This document shows, in pieces, positions 35,301-48,800 of a DNA stretch of 64,000 nt. Source of the DNA: Opisthocomus hoazin (taxonomy: Eukaryota > Chordata > Aves > Opisthocomiformes > Opisthocomidae). Within the stretch, counting starts at the first letter, position 1. The number at the start of each line of letters is the position of its first letter. The stretch spans positions 69,221,300 through 69,285,299 of the forward strand of contig NC_134415.1 in NCBI RefSeq assembly GCF_030867145.1, in the 5' to 3' direction. A model generated the notes under the pieces. That model saw only the letters and a program-made list of their open reading frames with translations, was not told the DNA's origin and made no database searches. Position numbers and translations under genes: made by a program.

Positions 35301-37679
35301 TTTAAATGTGATTATAAGGCTCAGACCAAGTCTGTAGTACTCAATGGATGGGGAATAGGATATAGCAAAACTACAAATGAATGCATGCAGAGTGCACGCA
35401 GAACTGGCTGCATGCATGGCAGTGCATGAGGCAAATAAACTTCTGCTACAGAGCATTTCCAAGGGCCAAGCTTAAAATGCAAACTGAGTAATAGATAAAT
35501 GATTTTAAATGTGGTGGCCACTGGAGGCTGACTTTGCTTTTCCCTCCATGCCTTTGTCCTATCTGGGAAGCTGCCTTTCTGTCCCATCTCCCACGCTGCA
35601 GCAGATTGTCGTGTGAGTCACAGCCTGTCTGTTCCCCAGTGAGTCACTGGGCCTGCTCACCAGCAGCCAGCACGTGCGCTTGTGCTGCCACTTCATCTGC
35701 ACTTCTCTAACTGACATCCGAAAACCTGTTTGAGTTTTGAAGCTTTGCAAGCCAGTGCCTGTTTAACAACATACGCTCCTGAAAGGCCTGTGAATCTTTG
35801 TATTGCTAATGACTTCGTAAGAAGGGCTGCAACATTTCATAGAGCCTAGGACACAGTATTTGCCATATGTGCGTCTTGCATTTGGTTTGCTGGTAGTCAT
35901 TTGAAAAATGAGAAGGATCAGCTGAGTTTCCCTGAGATGGAACTAAACCCCAGCCCGGTTTGGGAAAGAGTGCTGTAACCCTTGGCTATGGTAAGAAGAT
36001 TGCTGCTGCCTCAGGTCTCCTCTTTTGAGTGACACTGGCGAGCCAGGGCCTGTGGTCCCCAAGGCTCATTGAACCACTTCATTACTGAATCTGCATGACT
36101 TTCAGAGATGCCACCTGAAGCTTGGATCTGCGTGGCAGTGAAACCAGGGGGTCTCAGTTGGGTTTTGCTGTAGAGAAGTGCCCTTTTTGGTGGGTTACTG
36201 TGTAAGTCTGTATAAAACAAAATATTGATTTTTATATGTCTTTGTAAATATGGGCTTTGCTAGCTTAGGAGTGGTAGCATCTGTGTTCACTGTGGGATGG
36301 GTGACAAGTGATGGACATAAAATACTTGGTGTTTTCTACAGACAGCCGTGGTCTAACTCACTCACTCACTGCTTGGTCTCCCTGAGAAAGAAACCAGATG
36401 ACGGATCTCCTTTGAGCTTGGAAAAATGACAGACTTCTGCTATGAATTTCCCACAATATATGATTTTTTCAAAGGTTGACCATGATAGACATTACAAATC
36501 AAGCAAAACAGAGGACTTTATTCTTTCCTTACTAATCTGCCTCATTTATTGTTCAAATATTTGCTCCGTTTAATCTGAAGACTTAATAGTTTGCATCTTA
36601 AGCCAAGAAGAAATCTAGTAGTAAGCATGAATTTGTGCCTTTTTTTCAAGGGCAGTTTCCATCTCCATTCTTTTCAGAAGAAAAGCTCTTATTCCTTTTC
36701 CCCTCTTTCCCACCAGTGACTCACTCTTGGAATTGAAATCTGGTGAAATCCAGTATGAAGGACTAAAGCACTGTTAGGGGTACATGTAATGCTCAGTGTA
36801 CAAGCAACAAACTCACAAGCTGATTACTCACAACTGACTGAAGTTGGTGGAGCCTTTTGCAATTTCATTTGCAATCTGCTAGTACAGCACGGATTTCAGG
36901 TTCTCCATATCATCACAGCATTTGGTGTTCCTAACGCCTGTAACCTGTCTTTCGTGATGCCAGTATGGATGGCTCAGCATAGTACCTTCCATGTGTTGCT
37001 TCGCTTTTGCAAAGCAAAGATCTATCACACCATGACTGACTTTCCAAAATCATAGCAATCTTTTTATCTGCTAAGTTTACAGGCTCTACCCGAGCACAAT
37101 CTTTATCTAAATGCGTTATACAAATCTTTCCTGTATTGGATTTGCCTGCTAATTTGAACAGTCTTTATTGTCCGATGTCTACCAGCATCTTCAGATGGAG
37201 CTGACAGGCAACAATACATTGAGTGGCTTTATTTAGCATTGCTTTTCTGTCTTTTGTACTTCATGCATGTATAAATATGTAGTATATTGCAGACCCTTAA
37301 TGTGTTGCTTAGTTACTGGCGTATTAATCCCAGTAACTCGATCTACTGACAGCAAGATGTGGTGTCCCAATGCTTCCTGCTTTCCTGATTCCGGATTCCT
37401 GCTTCTTGGAGTTCAGCCTTCCCCCAGTTTGTACCTTATTTGAATTTACCTTGCATTTCCCTTTGGTTCTTGCTGTGTCTTTCCAGTCGATTAAAGAGCT
37501 CTCCTAGTGCCTGTTACTTATTGTCAAGTTGCTGCTCAATTTTATCTTGGTAGACGGAGCAAATAATTCTCTTGGAGAGTCTTTGTTTCTTCAGTCTAAA
37601 AATTATTTTTGTGACACTTCAGCATTTTCAGCATCCTTCTCTACACTTGCCCTGCTGCTTTGCTGCTTCTTCACCCCCC

Positions 37680-37935
37680 AGCCTGAATTACATGCAGTAC
37701 TTCAGTGTCAGTCTCATGAGTGTCACCTGTGCAGGTAAAATCACTTGCTTGCTGCTAATTACAACCTCAGCCAATTGTATATACTGCCGTCATGCTGTCT
37801 TGTTTTTCTAAGCATTCTGGTGGAACTCTTGAGTGGCATGTCCTTTCTGAGCCCGAGATCTGCTCACGCTCTTCTTTTTCAGCGCAGTCCTAATTGTGTA
37901 GAGATGGTCACTGTCACTTGCACTTAGAGAACCAT
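37680..37935 (-). mobile_element. Probable old CR1-like LINE fragment, reverse orientation
   Basis: GTGTCACCTGTGCAGGTAAA, ATCACTTGCTTGCTGCTAAT and CCAATTGTATATACTGCC, followed by CTGAGCCCGAGATCTGCTC, resemble reverse-strand wording of old archosaur LINEs ('gtgctgtacagaggtaaaatcacttcc...', '...cccgagatctttttc'). The match is diverged and partial. Confidence 0.4.
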
Positions 37936-38711
37936 TTAGCATCTGTCAGTATGATAAAACAACATTATTTCAACAAGCCCAGTTCACCTAGATTATTCAA
38001 TGTCATAGAGGTAGATTTGATTTAACACCCTTTGCTATCAGTGAAAGCTGTCTATTCAGTTATACTCTGGGTCAGGCCCTTAAATAGATATAAAATGAGA
38101 ATAACTGTGCTGAATCAGTGGAGCTACATAGCAGAAAAGAGGAAAATTGGGGCCCCTGGTATATAGGCTTGCTTTTTTGTTTTAATGACATACAGAGAAT
38201 GAGATGTCATGCTTGTCTAACTATAAGGAATGTGAAGCATAAAGGCCTTTTGAACATTTTAGTTAGAGGCTTTCCCTTTTTTTCTTGAGTGTGTACAAAT
38301 CTAGATGATACAGAGAATAATACAATCTATTACTAGATGTGCTATTATAAGCTTGTAGGCTTTATGCAAAATTAGAATGTAAATGAACTTCCGATGAGCA
38401 AAGTGCCAGAGGAGCCTTGCAAATCTGAATTCCAATGTTCGCTTTAAGTGTGGTATCAAATGGATATTTTTTTGTTGTTTCTCTAAGTTCTTTTTCTTTG
38501 AAGAGCAGACTTGTTGAACTTGTTTTCGCATAAGACTAATGGCACTTTCAGTCTGCTGATAATGGCACTCAAAAAGTGTTATAATCTATTGTTATTGCCA
38601 ATATTTTACTCATTTTCTAACTGTTACTAGAGAGGCTGGAGCTGAAACCTGTAAGGTTTTAAAAAGCTACTCGTGCGTTTTGGTAACATCTGCAATGCCA
38701 GCACCCTTGTC

Positions 38712-38741
38712 TATAATTATATAATTATATTATATAATTAT
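38712..38741. repeat. AT-only imperfect palindrome
   Basis: Thirty bases composed only of A and T in TATAATTATA-type units, able to fold back on itself. Probably a simple-repeat tract. Confidence 0.7.
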
Positions 38742-40144
38742 CGTGCTTTTTTACTAGAGTTACTGGGTATGCCCTTTCATTTTTTTCTCCTGTGAATCAG
38801 AGTACTACAGCTGAACAGAGGCCATAAGTACAGTAAGTGAGGTTCCTGCTGTGAGTGGCGCTGCAGATTCCTGTTACACATGGGTCACTGATTGCCACTG
38901 CGGACTCCTCAGTTAATCAGCTTGGCCAGGGGAAGAAAAACTCCACACTTCCAAGTTTTGAGTATTTCCAACATGACAGTGGACTGCTTTGTGAGGCCTG
39001 CTGGTCTTGCAGTAAACTTGCCTCTACTTTGGAGTCTTGATCTCAAAATAATCATGTTCAAGCAGGGAATTTAAATATTTATCACCAAATAAATAGGAAG
39101 AAGAGGTAAAGGTAAGGTTTTTGTTTTTTCATGTATTTGGATGTATATAAAATAAATGGACTTGATTTATTTTGTGAGTACAGTTGTAGCCATTGTTTTC
39201 TGAGGTATATTTTTGGTGATACCCCAAGCAGCTTATCGGATGAACACCTAAGCAATATGCCCCTCTGCGCTCCCCAAAAAGCTGAAGCTATGAACTTTCA
39301 TTGTTTTGTGCCAACTCTCTTGTATTACAGCAGAATAAAAGTGTGCACAGAAACTGTTACTTACCTGGTCATATCTTCCCATGAGGATAAGCTGCTCAAT
39401 ATTCCCCCTTGTTCCGTGGCTCTGTCCCCTGCACTTCCTGCTACAGCATCCCAGTCCTGTTAGGCTAGAAATGCTTTAATGAGAATTTCAGAGATTTTAT
39501 CTGTCATCTTGCTACAACATGCTTCTTTCATAGGGAGGCTTCTTAGGCCAAAAGGTGACAAGAGAAATGTGTTGGAACATTTACTTTGCAGAGTCCCCTG
39601 TATTGTTGGAGGACTTAAGATGGTTTGGGGTGAAGTGTTTGAGGAGGACCAAATCCATATGTTTTTAGCATGCTTAGAAATATGGTTGAAGGTATACCAC
39701 ATGTGAGAAAGCAACAAGGTAAGAATAATGCTGTCTTCAGTAAATAAATTAATATCTTACCATGCGTGATCAGTGCCAGACTGCAGCAGAACAGTTGGCA
39801 TGTTTTGCTTGCTTTAGCATGAGTACAAATCTTCCATTTACCACTCCTCAGACTACCTCTTCTTCCTGTCTACCAGTCCCTAAGCCCCCAAGACAGCTTT
39901 GACTCTGGCTTAGGGAAATCAGATATTTTGACTTCTCTTCCCTATTTGAAAACCAGGAAAATACTTAAGAGGATGTGTGAGAATTGTTTGGTCAATGTTT
40001 AGTGATATACGCTTAGTAAAGTTCATTGTTTAATTTTTATTGTTTTTAATCAGTTTATGGTTTTTAGCTGATTTCTATGTAATTGTCAGAACAATAGTTG
40101 GCGGGACTTAAGGCTACTGAAGAAATGTTGTCTCTATCAGAAAT

Positions 40145-40184
40145 TGCCTTTAATAAAGTAAATCTGCCTTTAATAAAGTAAACC
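40145..40184. repeat. 20-bp tandem duplication
   Basis: TGCCTTTAATAAAGTAAATC followed at once by a second copy with one change (T to C at position 19). Each unit carries AATAAA, a polyadenylation-signal word, but nothing else suggests a gene end here. Confidence 0.9.
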
Positions 40185-42795
40185 AGCAAGGTCCAGGAGT
40201 ATACTATATCCAGAGGTAACGGGGAGCTTTGCCCCTGGTTTAAGAGAGTGCCAGGTTAGATTTTAACTGTACAAACAAAGCAGAAAGATCTTGTAGGCTT
40301 GTAGTGGCCCAAGGAGTCATATAGTAGTCGTGATTATAGCTGTGACTGTGAGTCTGTGATCCCAGACACAAAGCGAGAGGCTTGGGGCAGCAACCAGAAG
40401 CCTCAGCTGTTGAACAGCAAGGGAGCCCTGCTACGCGCTGTGCTACACGCAGCCGTGACTCGCTGGCCAGCCGCGGCGGGAGACTGGAGCTGTGGTTGCC
40501 ACAGGACAGCAGAAGATGCTTGCTCTCTTGGCACTTGCTCAGAGGATGATAGATCTAACAGGTCTGTAGTGTAGCTTCTGGAGCCTCACAGCAAGATTCC
40601 CTTTGCCACAACCTGGTCACGGTGTTACCACTCTAGGAATAGTCATCACCATCATTACAACCCCTTCAGAGGGTGGGCTTCCGTGTCCTACTAAACTTGT
40701 TCTGATGGCTTGACTGTGTCATCTTCTCCTGAGAAGCCTGTATTTCAGGTAGCCTTGAGGAATATCTTCTTGTTCTGTTGGAAGTAGTATCTCAGGAGAG
40801 AGATGCCACACTATTTCCTGAAACTTTTTCTTACCACCTCAGGGTGCCGCCTAAGGCTTGTCCTGAACCAGCAGAAGTTCTGCTGTGCAGTGACAGTGGG
40901 TGCGGGTCATGGCTGTATTAGGCTGAGATAAGGGGAGGCTGAAAAGAGTGGGGACATCACTGAAACTGGAGTTTGCTTCCACTGCTCACCTACAGCTTCC
41001 TAATGTTTTTCTTGCCCTGGCATTGATATTTCTGAGCTGGCTGAAGTAGATTGAGCTGAATTAAAAAAAAAAAAATTGTATCCAACAGAAAGCAATATTT
41101 TTTTTGCAAGTGTTGTTTTCAGACAGATTGGTTTCTTAACCTAGCTCAGCAAGTGACTGCATCAATGGTGGTGCTGGCACAAAGGAATTGATGGAAACCC
41201 ACAGGAAAGGGGGATTTGACAGAGCCCTCTGGCAGCAGCCTATATTGTGCCAGCTTCAAGTGATCATTATGGGGCTGTGATTTGACAAGATAACTCATTT
41301 TTAGGAGTTCTAACACTGGCTGTGGCCACATCCTGCGAGTGGCTCATCTGATATAATTTAACTCCGTTCGGATTTGTAAAAAAGATACATGGTGGCTTAA
41401 ACTTTGTACTGACAGGTTTTTAGTCAGTTTAGGTACAGCTTGTCCTGTAGCAGCCACCCTAAAGCTAGCGTAAGCTTCGTCTCCGGCTCATTTGGTCCTG
41501 ACTCATACCGTTCAGTGATTCAGTCACATGCACGGCCTCTCCCTGCAACAGGCAGGCTGCGATGTGGGAAGAGGTCCTTGGGATCCAGTGCACTGCGCAG
41601 CGGTGAAGACCTGCACTCCTCTTACGGAGCTGCGGATAACCTGCCTTCCCCTTGTCGTCTGTGCGTGGCGTCGTGCCGCCTGCCTCGCAAAACAAAGCAA
41701 AAGCCCAGCTTGAGTTCCCACACACTGTAATGAGGTAAATTGAAGTGCAGCTTCTAAATTATGTTTGGTCGTCAGTTGATAAGCTCTTGAATGTCTGCTG
41801 ATTTGTGCCTTGTTTAAACACACCTTTCTTTGCTCTGAACTTTGCACCAGAAAGATCGCCTTGGTTTCATAGTGCCTAGCACAGTGCATCAATATAGCGT
41901 CAAGAATGAGAAGTATAATCAGAATAGCTCATATGATTTCCTATAGGAAACACAGCCTAACTTTTTATTATAGGAATATTTTCTGTTTTAAGGGTAAAAG
42001 AGACTAAGACATGAAATATATAAGACGTTGTGCAAATACAAGTCATTGAACATATTATGTACTAATTAAAATGTCCAAGCATCTGTCCAGTGACCCAAAT
42101 TCTGCCTGTCTTCTCCTTTCAGGGAAGGGTATTTACACTGTTGTACTTGTTCTTCTTTGAGGTGAAAACTAGGAAAAGACTGTATTTGTCTGAAGTTCTT
42201 ACTTGGATGGTGCATGCAAGAACAAATTAAAACACGATCTTTTCTTCTCCTAGTAAGTAGGAGCGGCTCATTAAAGTTTATGGGAAACTTTATGAGCTTC
42301 ATGCTGTGAAAGCTGGTATTTGGCACTTTGTATTTCAAATCAAAAAACAGCTTATGAAGAAGTATTAAATCTATATTAAAATCTGTGTGATGTGTCACAG
42401 TGTTTTGGTTTTTGGGCCTTGCTTGAGCTTTTGAAGTGACTGTTAAAGAAAGTTTAGTCATGCTGTATTAGGGAGTGTATGTGAGACATTTGCTTATGTG
42501 TTTTCACTCACTGTCCATTTGCTGAATTATTTGATATAGATGTCACTAAACACAGACCTCAGTTCAGGTTGTCATAATTTCTCTTAAGAAGTTCCATTTT
42601 AGATGTATGTGTATATTTGATCTCTGAAATACAGATTAGGCACAAATTCAGTTTTTGTTGTATGCTTTTGAAGAAGTTGCTAAAGGAGGTGCAGTTTGTT
42701 AGCAGACCAGAGCTAGCAGCTAGCTGGGGTGAGAAATGCAGCTGGAGCCAGACTGTCAGTCAGTACCTCTGCACAGGGCCGTGCCAGCAAGAAGT

Positions 42796-42867
42796 GGGGT
42801 AGGGGATGGGACAGGATGGGGTGGGACAGGATGGAGTGGGATGGGATGGGATGGAATGGGGCAGGAC
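42796..42867 (+). repeat. G-rich minisatellite
   Basis: About 70 bases of degenerate GGGATGGGACAGGATG-type units with repeated GGG and GGGG runs on the + strand. It has enough G-tracts for G-quadruplex formation and is likely length-variable. Confidence 0.85.
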
Positions 42868-45762
42868 AACAGAGCATTCAGCATAAGCAACCTTGCATGA
42901 CAGTCTTTTCAAATCTTTCAAATTTTGTGTTATAAATCTAAGCTTGTACCTAAAATTCCATAGGAGCCTGGAGCCAGGCTCCTGGCTGTCTTTTAGCAAT
43001 GGGGTGTTCCTGGGAAGAGGTTACCAGGCTCTGCTGAGTGGTGGCTTTCTTGGGGCACATCTGTGCTGCAGCGTGCTCAGACCTTAGCCCAGCACCAGCA
43101 CGAGCCCGTTGGATAGCTGTGTAGCTGTATGCGTGTGGGTTTGAGCCTAGGCTGAGAAACCTTTCCTTCAAGCTGGCTTGGTCTGTTGGGTTTGTTTATT
43201 TTTTTCCCGTGTGTGGTGTGCTGTTGACACAGGTGCACAACCTCTGATTCTGGACAGGGTTGGTGCCTTTTGTACCATGCCTTGTTATGTTAGTCTCCTG
43301 GAGGTTTTTGAACCCCTCTTTCTTTTTCACCCTCCAAGTCTTCTCACATAGGTAACTTCATATAAGCAATGTAATTCAACTTCGATCCAAAAGAGCTTCA
43401 GCTGGATAAAGGATATTTCTCCAAGTGGGTTATCTTGCACAAATCGCTAATAGGAGTTACTGTTCTTATTAACTAGAAGAATCAAGGTGACATCTGCATG
43501 TGCTGTTTTGGTTTCTTTTTCTTTTCATTTTATTTGCAACCTTCCTTATAGGTAATGCTGCAGATAAGCTTAGTGCCTGTTCATGCAAACATTTTTTACG
43601 TGGGTGTATTGGTAAATAGAAGGTGGGTTTTTTTTATAGTGTTTACCGACTTGTATAATTTTGTATACAGCTATATCTGTAATTCAGTTTGTTGGCTGGG
43701 AACACTAATTTTTGGCTAGCAATGTTGCTCTAGGCAACAATTTTTGGTATAAAACTCCTTTTATTGGGCAGCTATAAATTTCTTTCTACAATTGTGATTT
43801 CGTTTGAGACCTGAAGTTCTCTGTCTGTCTGTATTTCTTTCCTTCCATTCTATAATACATACATTATATAACTATATATGTCTCTGTATAAATAGATGAT
43901 CTGTATTTCTATGGATTTGATTTCTTCTTTTTATGGAGTGATGGTTTCATCCTATATGAGCACACAGGTAATTTTGTAGGTATGGGTATTAACCTTTTCC
44001 TTAAGATTTGTTTTATTTTTCTGTCATTTAGTTTTATTCAACTTGCAAATGAGGATTGGGAGATAAAAGCTTTTTGTTACAATATGCAACATTATCTGTT
44101 AATGAATATCTTTGAAATAATGGGAGACCTTTACTCAAAACAGTGTGGGACTGCTTAAAAGCTATTAAAATTGTTAAAGTTTTTTGGTGTCCATCATATG
44201 TCCCACAGTATTATGTGGTCTTTGCAAAAAAGCCCCACCAAACCAACCCTGTTCTTAAGAATATTTGGGAAGTTGGAAATCTAGAAATGAAGAGTAACTG
44301 GACAATTTCTTCTTTTACGCACCTTTGTTGCAATAATTATAAAGGCTATTCACCTGTCACTTTCATCTAAAACTTTAGTAAGGTATTCTATTACACCACC
44401 ACACTGTTGTCATGATAAACTAATCTCCATTTCTATTCTAAGTTGAAATTAACTTTCTTTTGTAGGACTCTGGAATTGCTGAACATGTTTTGTACTTACC
44501 CTTCATTTTATTTTTTAGATGTATTGCCCATTTTTTAATTGAAAGATATATTTATGCCAATACCTTTTTTTATGTCATTACTGAATGATTTTCTGTCTGA
44601 TTTTAAGAACTTTTACTCACTTACCTATAGCTTAAGTTATAGTAAGATTTTTCTAAAGACTGATGAAATTTAGCTGACTCAAAATATTAGTATGAAACTA
44701 TATTTTTTATTTTAAGGTGGAAAAATAAAACTGTTCAGGCAAACATACCCTAAAAGCACAAGATACTTTTGCAAGTAGGAGCAACACTTTTGCAGCTTAT
44801 AGTAACCAATGGAGGGAACTGCAGTATTTTAAAGCTTTGATTTTTATTGTTAACTATGTTACTTGGGTTCTGTGGCTGGTTCTGAGCTAGTCAGAGATGA
44901 TCCTTTGTCCTATTTCAAGCTGCTGCTGTCATGAGAAGCCATTGCTGGTACTTTAAACAAGGAAATGACTTACAATAACTCCCAAAGGAGCATGTTGTCT
45001 TCCAGATCAAGAGCAGGACATTCATTTATTGATGTGTGAGCTGCCTTGTGGCTGGTCTCATTAGCTCTGGAGGTGCAGAGGAGGTGTTTCCAGGCCTCTG
45101 TCCTGATCCCAGAGTACATTGTATCCCTCACTGATAGCTATCCACCAGGATGGTCTGTCAAACAGTAGCTTGGAAGTTTTACCTCAGGAAGCCCACCATC
45201 TGCTTAATGGTCTTCAAGCTCTGTGGGTCCATGTGCCATCCAGTCTGCTTCCAGCTCATTGACTTCTGGGAAGAGTGGGAGAGTACTGCTGCAGTGAGGG
45301 GTCATGGGACAGTCAGCTTGTTTCTCTGGCTTGATAGTTTGGAAGAAAGGAAATGTGGTTGGCATGTGCAGCTGTGGCAGGCTCGTGTGTGGATAACTAG
45401 TGGAGAGATGTGGCTCTGTACATTCGGGTTCCCTTAAAGGACGCCTTGCAGATGTTAGGTGTTTTCCTGTGGACCTCTAGCACTAAATGGCATTAAGGAA
45501 GAGCTAAATGACAAGGGCCATTCCAAGTCCTTTGCACAGTTCTGGAAATCCAAGTCTTCTGCTGTGTCAAATTGGATGAGAAATACAAGGGAAAAAGCAG
45601 TGGCATTGGGTTTTTTTTGTGGGAAGTGGCTTAGCTGCAGAAAGGGTGACTGTTACTTTGGATCTCTTCTGATGACCTCCAGTAGAAGAAAGCCTAGCTG
45701 TTGGCTGGAGGTGCAGTGCTGAGATGATGCTGATGCCCTTTCCATGAAAGTAGATCCATCAC

Positions 45763-45820
45763 TATTTCTGAATAAAGAATTATTCCATTGTTATTTCTGA
45801 ATGAAGAGTTATTCTCTGCT
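45763..45820. repeat. 29-bp tandem duplication
   Basis: Two adjoining copies beginning TATTTCTGAAT (45763-45791 and 45792-45820). They share AAGA, then TTATTC, and differ at about a quarter of positions. Confidence 0.75.
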
Positions 45821-48800
45821 GTGGCCTCAGAGGGTCGTGATTTGCACTGGGCTGGTCGCCTGCTTGAGTTGTGCATCTAGTTGGGTCTGTTAAATATTAT
45901 CAAACAGTCCTCTGACAGTCCTGGTAGCTGCAGTTTTCCTATTTTTTCTCCCAGAAAACAGTGATACCCTCACCTTTCCCCTTAATAGCACTGGGTGTAC
46001 AACAGGCTGGCTACCTTCCTGCTTGTGCTGTCTTTGAAGGGGACTGCCTGTAAGGATGGGATGCCCAAGGTCTAGCACATGGTTGTTTTGGGGTGTGGAT
46101 TAAGGCTGCTCAGGAAGGGGTTCTCGAAGGGCTGTGTCTGCCTCTTGTGAGTTACTGTGAAGGGTGGGGTGGTCTTGAGGTGTCACCCTTGGGAGCATCA
46201 CCCTGGGACACCCCAAGGTTGCACTCGTGTGAAGGCCATGTGAACCAAACTGATGGACCTGGAGCCGAAGAGCATTACTTAGGGCACTCTTGTGGAAGAG
46301 GCAGCTTCAGTTCTTTTAAAACAACAGCATATATACTTGGTAATAAAAAGTCATATTTATTCTGAGATATACAAATCATTCTGACTGATTTACTGCCAAG
46401 TGAGCTGTCGTGAAACAGCAAAAAATGGAAAATGGGGTCAGCTGCCTAGAGGGCTCAGTCAGTGAAAATATCCCTAAGTTCCTCATTGCACCTTCCTGGC
46501 TTTCGAAGTGGAAGGAGAGCTGAGCACCTCTGGTGAAAACACACAACAAGGGTGGCAGAAGCTGTAAAGTATACACACCGATTTTGCATTTATAGAACTG
46601 AGAAAATAGTATAATTTAGGTATACAGGCATTTGTCTTTCTTTGAAAGTTTCCTTTTCATTTTTATGTTAAAATGTGTTGTAAATTTTCTGTTACAGTTT
46701 CTACTGCCCTTGCCTTTGCTCTGTTGACTACATTGTAGATTTCAAAGCTGACAAGCTTGTGTTTCCATTTCTGTGTCAATCTGTCAGTACTTGTATATTC
46801 TTTGTAAATGTAAGGCTTTGCCCAGGTGCCTTATTTTGGTGAGGGAATTATTCTTTGTCCTCTGAGATAGAATTGGCTACTTATACGATCAAATATTTCT
46901 CGTATCCAAATAAACTTTTAAGATTGCAAGTGTGCATTTTCAGTGCAGAAAATATTAAGAAGGCATTTACTTTAACACCTCTGGTAGGAAGGGGCTCAAC
47001 CATGTCACCCTGCCTGAGCTCGAAGGATGTATTTTTCACCCACATCAGGCCCAGAGATGTTCAGTCCCTTCATTGCCTCCCCAGCACTGCTGATATGTGC
47101 CGGTTCTCTAATTTTTAGGGTGCGTTAGGGAGCACTTCAGAGCTGGAAAGCCAACGGGGTCCTGCCTGGCGTGGCGAGGTGACACAAGGGCTGGAGACGG
47201 GACAGAGTGGTCAGGCAGTGTGGCCTGGGAGGTGGGAGGGAAGGACTTGCGTGACACCCTGCAGCTTCTGCTCCGGTTTGCCTTATGCCTTGTTCCCTTT
47301 GCTGGCGAGAAATATCTCTGCTCTGTGCTCCCAGGTCAGGCTGGTTCAGGCTGTCTCTCCTTCCTCCCTTCCTTTGCCCCCAAACTGAAGGCTTAGGTCA
47401 CTGTCATAATATGATGTTTTCAAATTAATTAAAATGGAGTTTTCGTATGTGACTTAATATTGCGTGCAGCAAATTTTTTTTTCCTGTTTACATATGATAC
47501 TGTATAAAAACGTATGGTATTCATTTGCAGAAGATGCATCTCATAATGGGAAGTACAGATGTCTAGCATGGGGAGCTTGGTCCTGTAACTAAAAGTCATG
47601 GAAAGTAATACTCAAGAGTGTACAACATTGCTCTTGTTCTTCTGTAGCCAGTGCGTGTACATATAGCAAAAGAAAATACGAATTTGTATTTATAGAAGCA
47701 TCTGCATATGGATTGTGCCTTATTTCAGGTTTAATGTGTTATATGCAAAGCGTTGTATTTCATTTTCCTTGATTATTACAGGGGTTTGTAATCATAGCTA
47801 CTTAGTGTTGCAAGTAAGTGCTATTTTTACCCTGTTTGCACAAAGGAATATGCCTAAAATTGAAGTCAGGGATTTAACTTCTAGATACACAGGGAAAGTT
47901 AAAAGGCTACAACGTCATTTTTACTTGCATTTTTTCCTAGCAGTTAACCCCCACAGAAGCGTTTTGTTTGGGAATGCAGGGTAAGAGTTGTGGCTAATAT
48001 TAGTGATGCAGTAATTTTAAGAAGACAGCTTTATATAACTGATAGAAAAAACATACATGAGAACTTTATGTCGATTTAGAAACTGGTATCTGTCATGTTT
48101 GTAAGATGCTGGTGTTGGTTAGGAAGGAAAAGAAAGAATTTTCCTGAGTAATTTCTATTAAGAATTACTATCTAAATAATTTATAAACCTAAAATATGAC
48201 TTTTTTTTTTTTTACTTACTATTAGTATTTAGTATTTAAATCCCAGAATTCTTGCATCCTCTTTTTGATGAGTGTAATTGAAACTAAAGTTGGTAAGAGC
48301 TCTTTTGGTCTTCTGTTTCCATACTTCTGGAAACAATTTTGTACTCATTTTACTAGCAGCACATTTTTTTTCAGCTGCAGAGCAAGCAGTGACCATCAGC
48401 CTTCCCTTTCTGACCAGTCTTGAACGTTGCCTCTTGCCGCCTTGAAATACGATGACAGTCTTCCATGTCTGTTGTAGGTTTTGATAAACTCGCTGCCTGT
48501 GTACCCACGTGGAAAGGAGACTGCTTACGCCAAAAAAGAATCAGATCTAAAAGTAAAGAACAAAAAAAAAATGTAATGCTGTTAGTAGAAATGAGAAACA
48601 AGGATTACATGTGTAAAATCATGATCAACTAATAATAAAATACATATGGAATTTTTTTTTAAGGTTCGTTTTTAATTTTGAACAGTTGTTCGTATTAAAA
48701 GATTGGTATTTAGTTAGCATGTTTTGTTTACTTCTTCTGAATTTCCAGTGTTTGTTTCTTTTCCGGTTTTCCCCCTGTTGTTTGGTCTGTATTATGTTCT

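Noticed and set aside
40145..40184. AATAAA words as a polyadenylation site of an upstream gene
   Set aside because: They belong to a 20-bp tandem duplication inside intron 1, with no terminal exon visible upstream.
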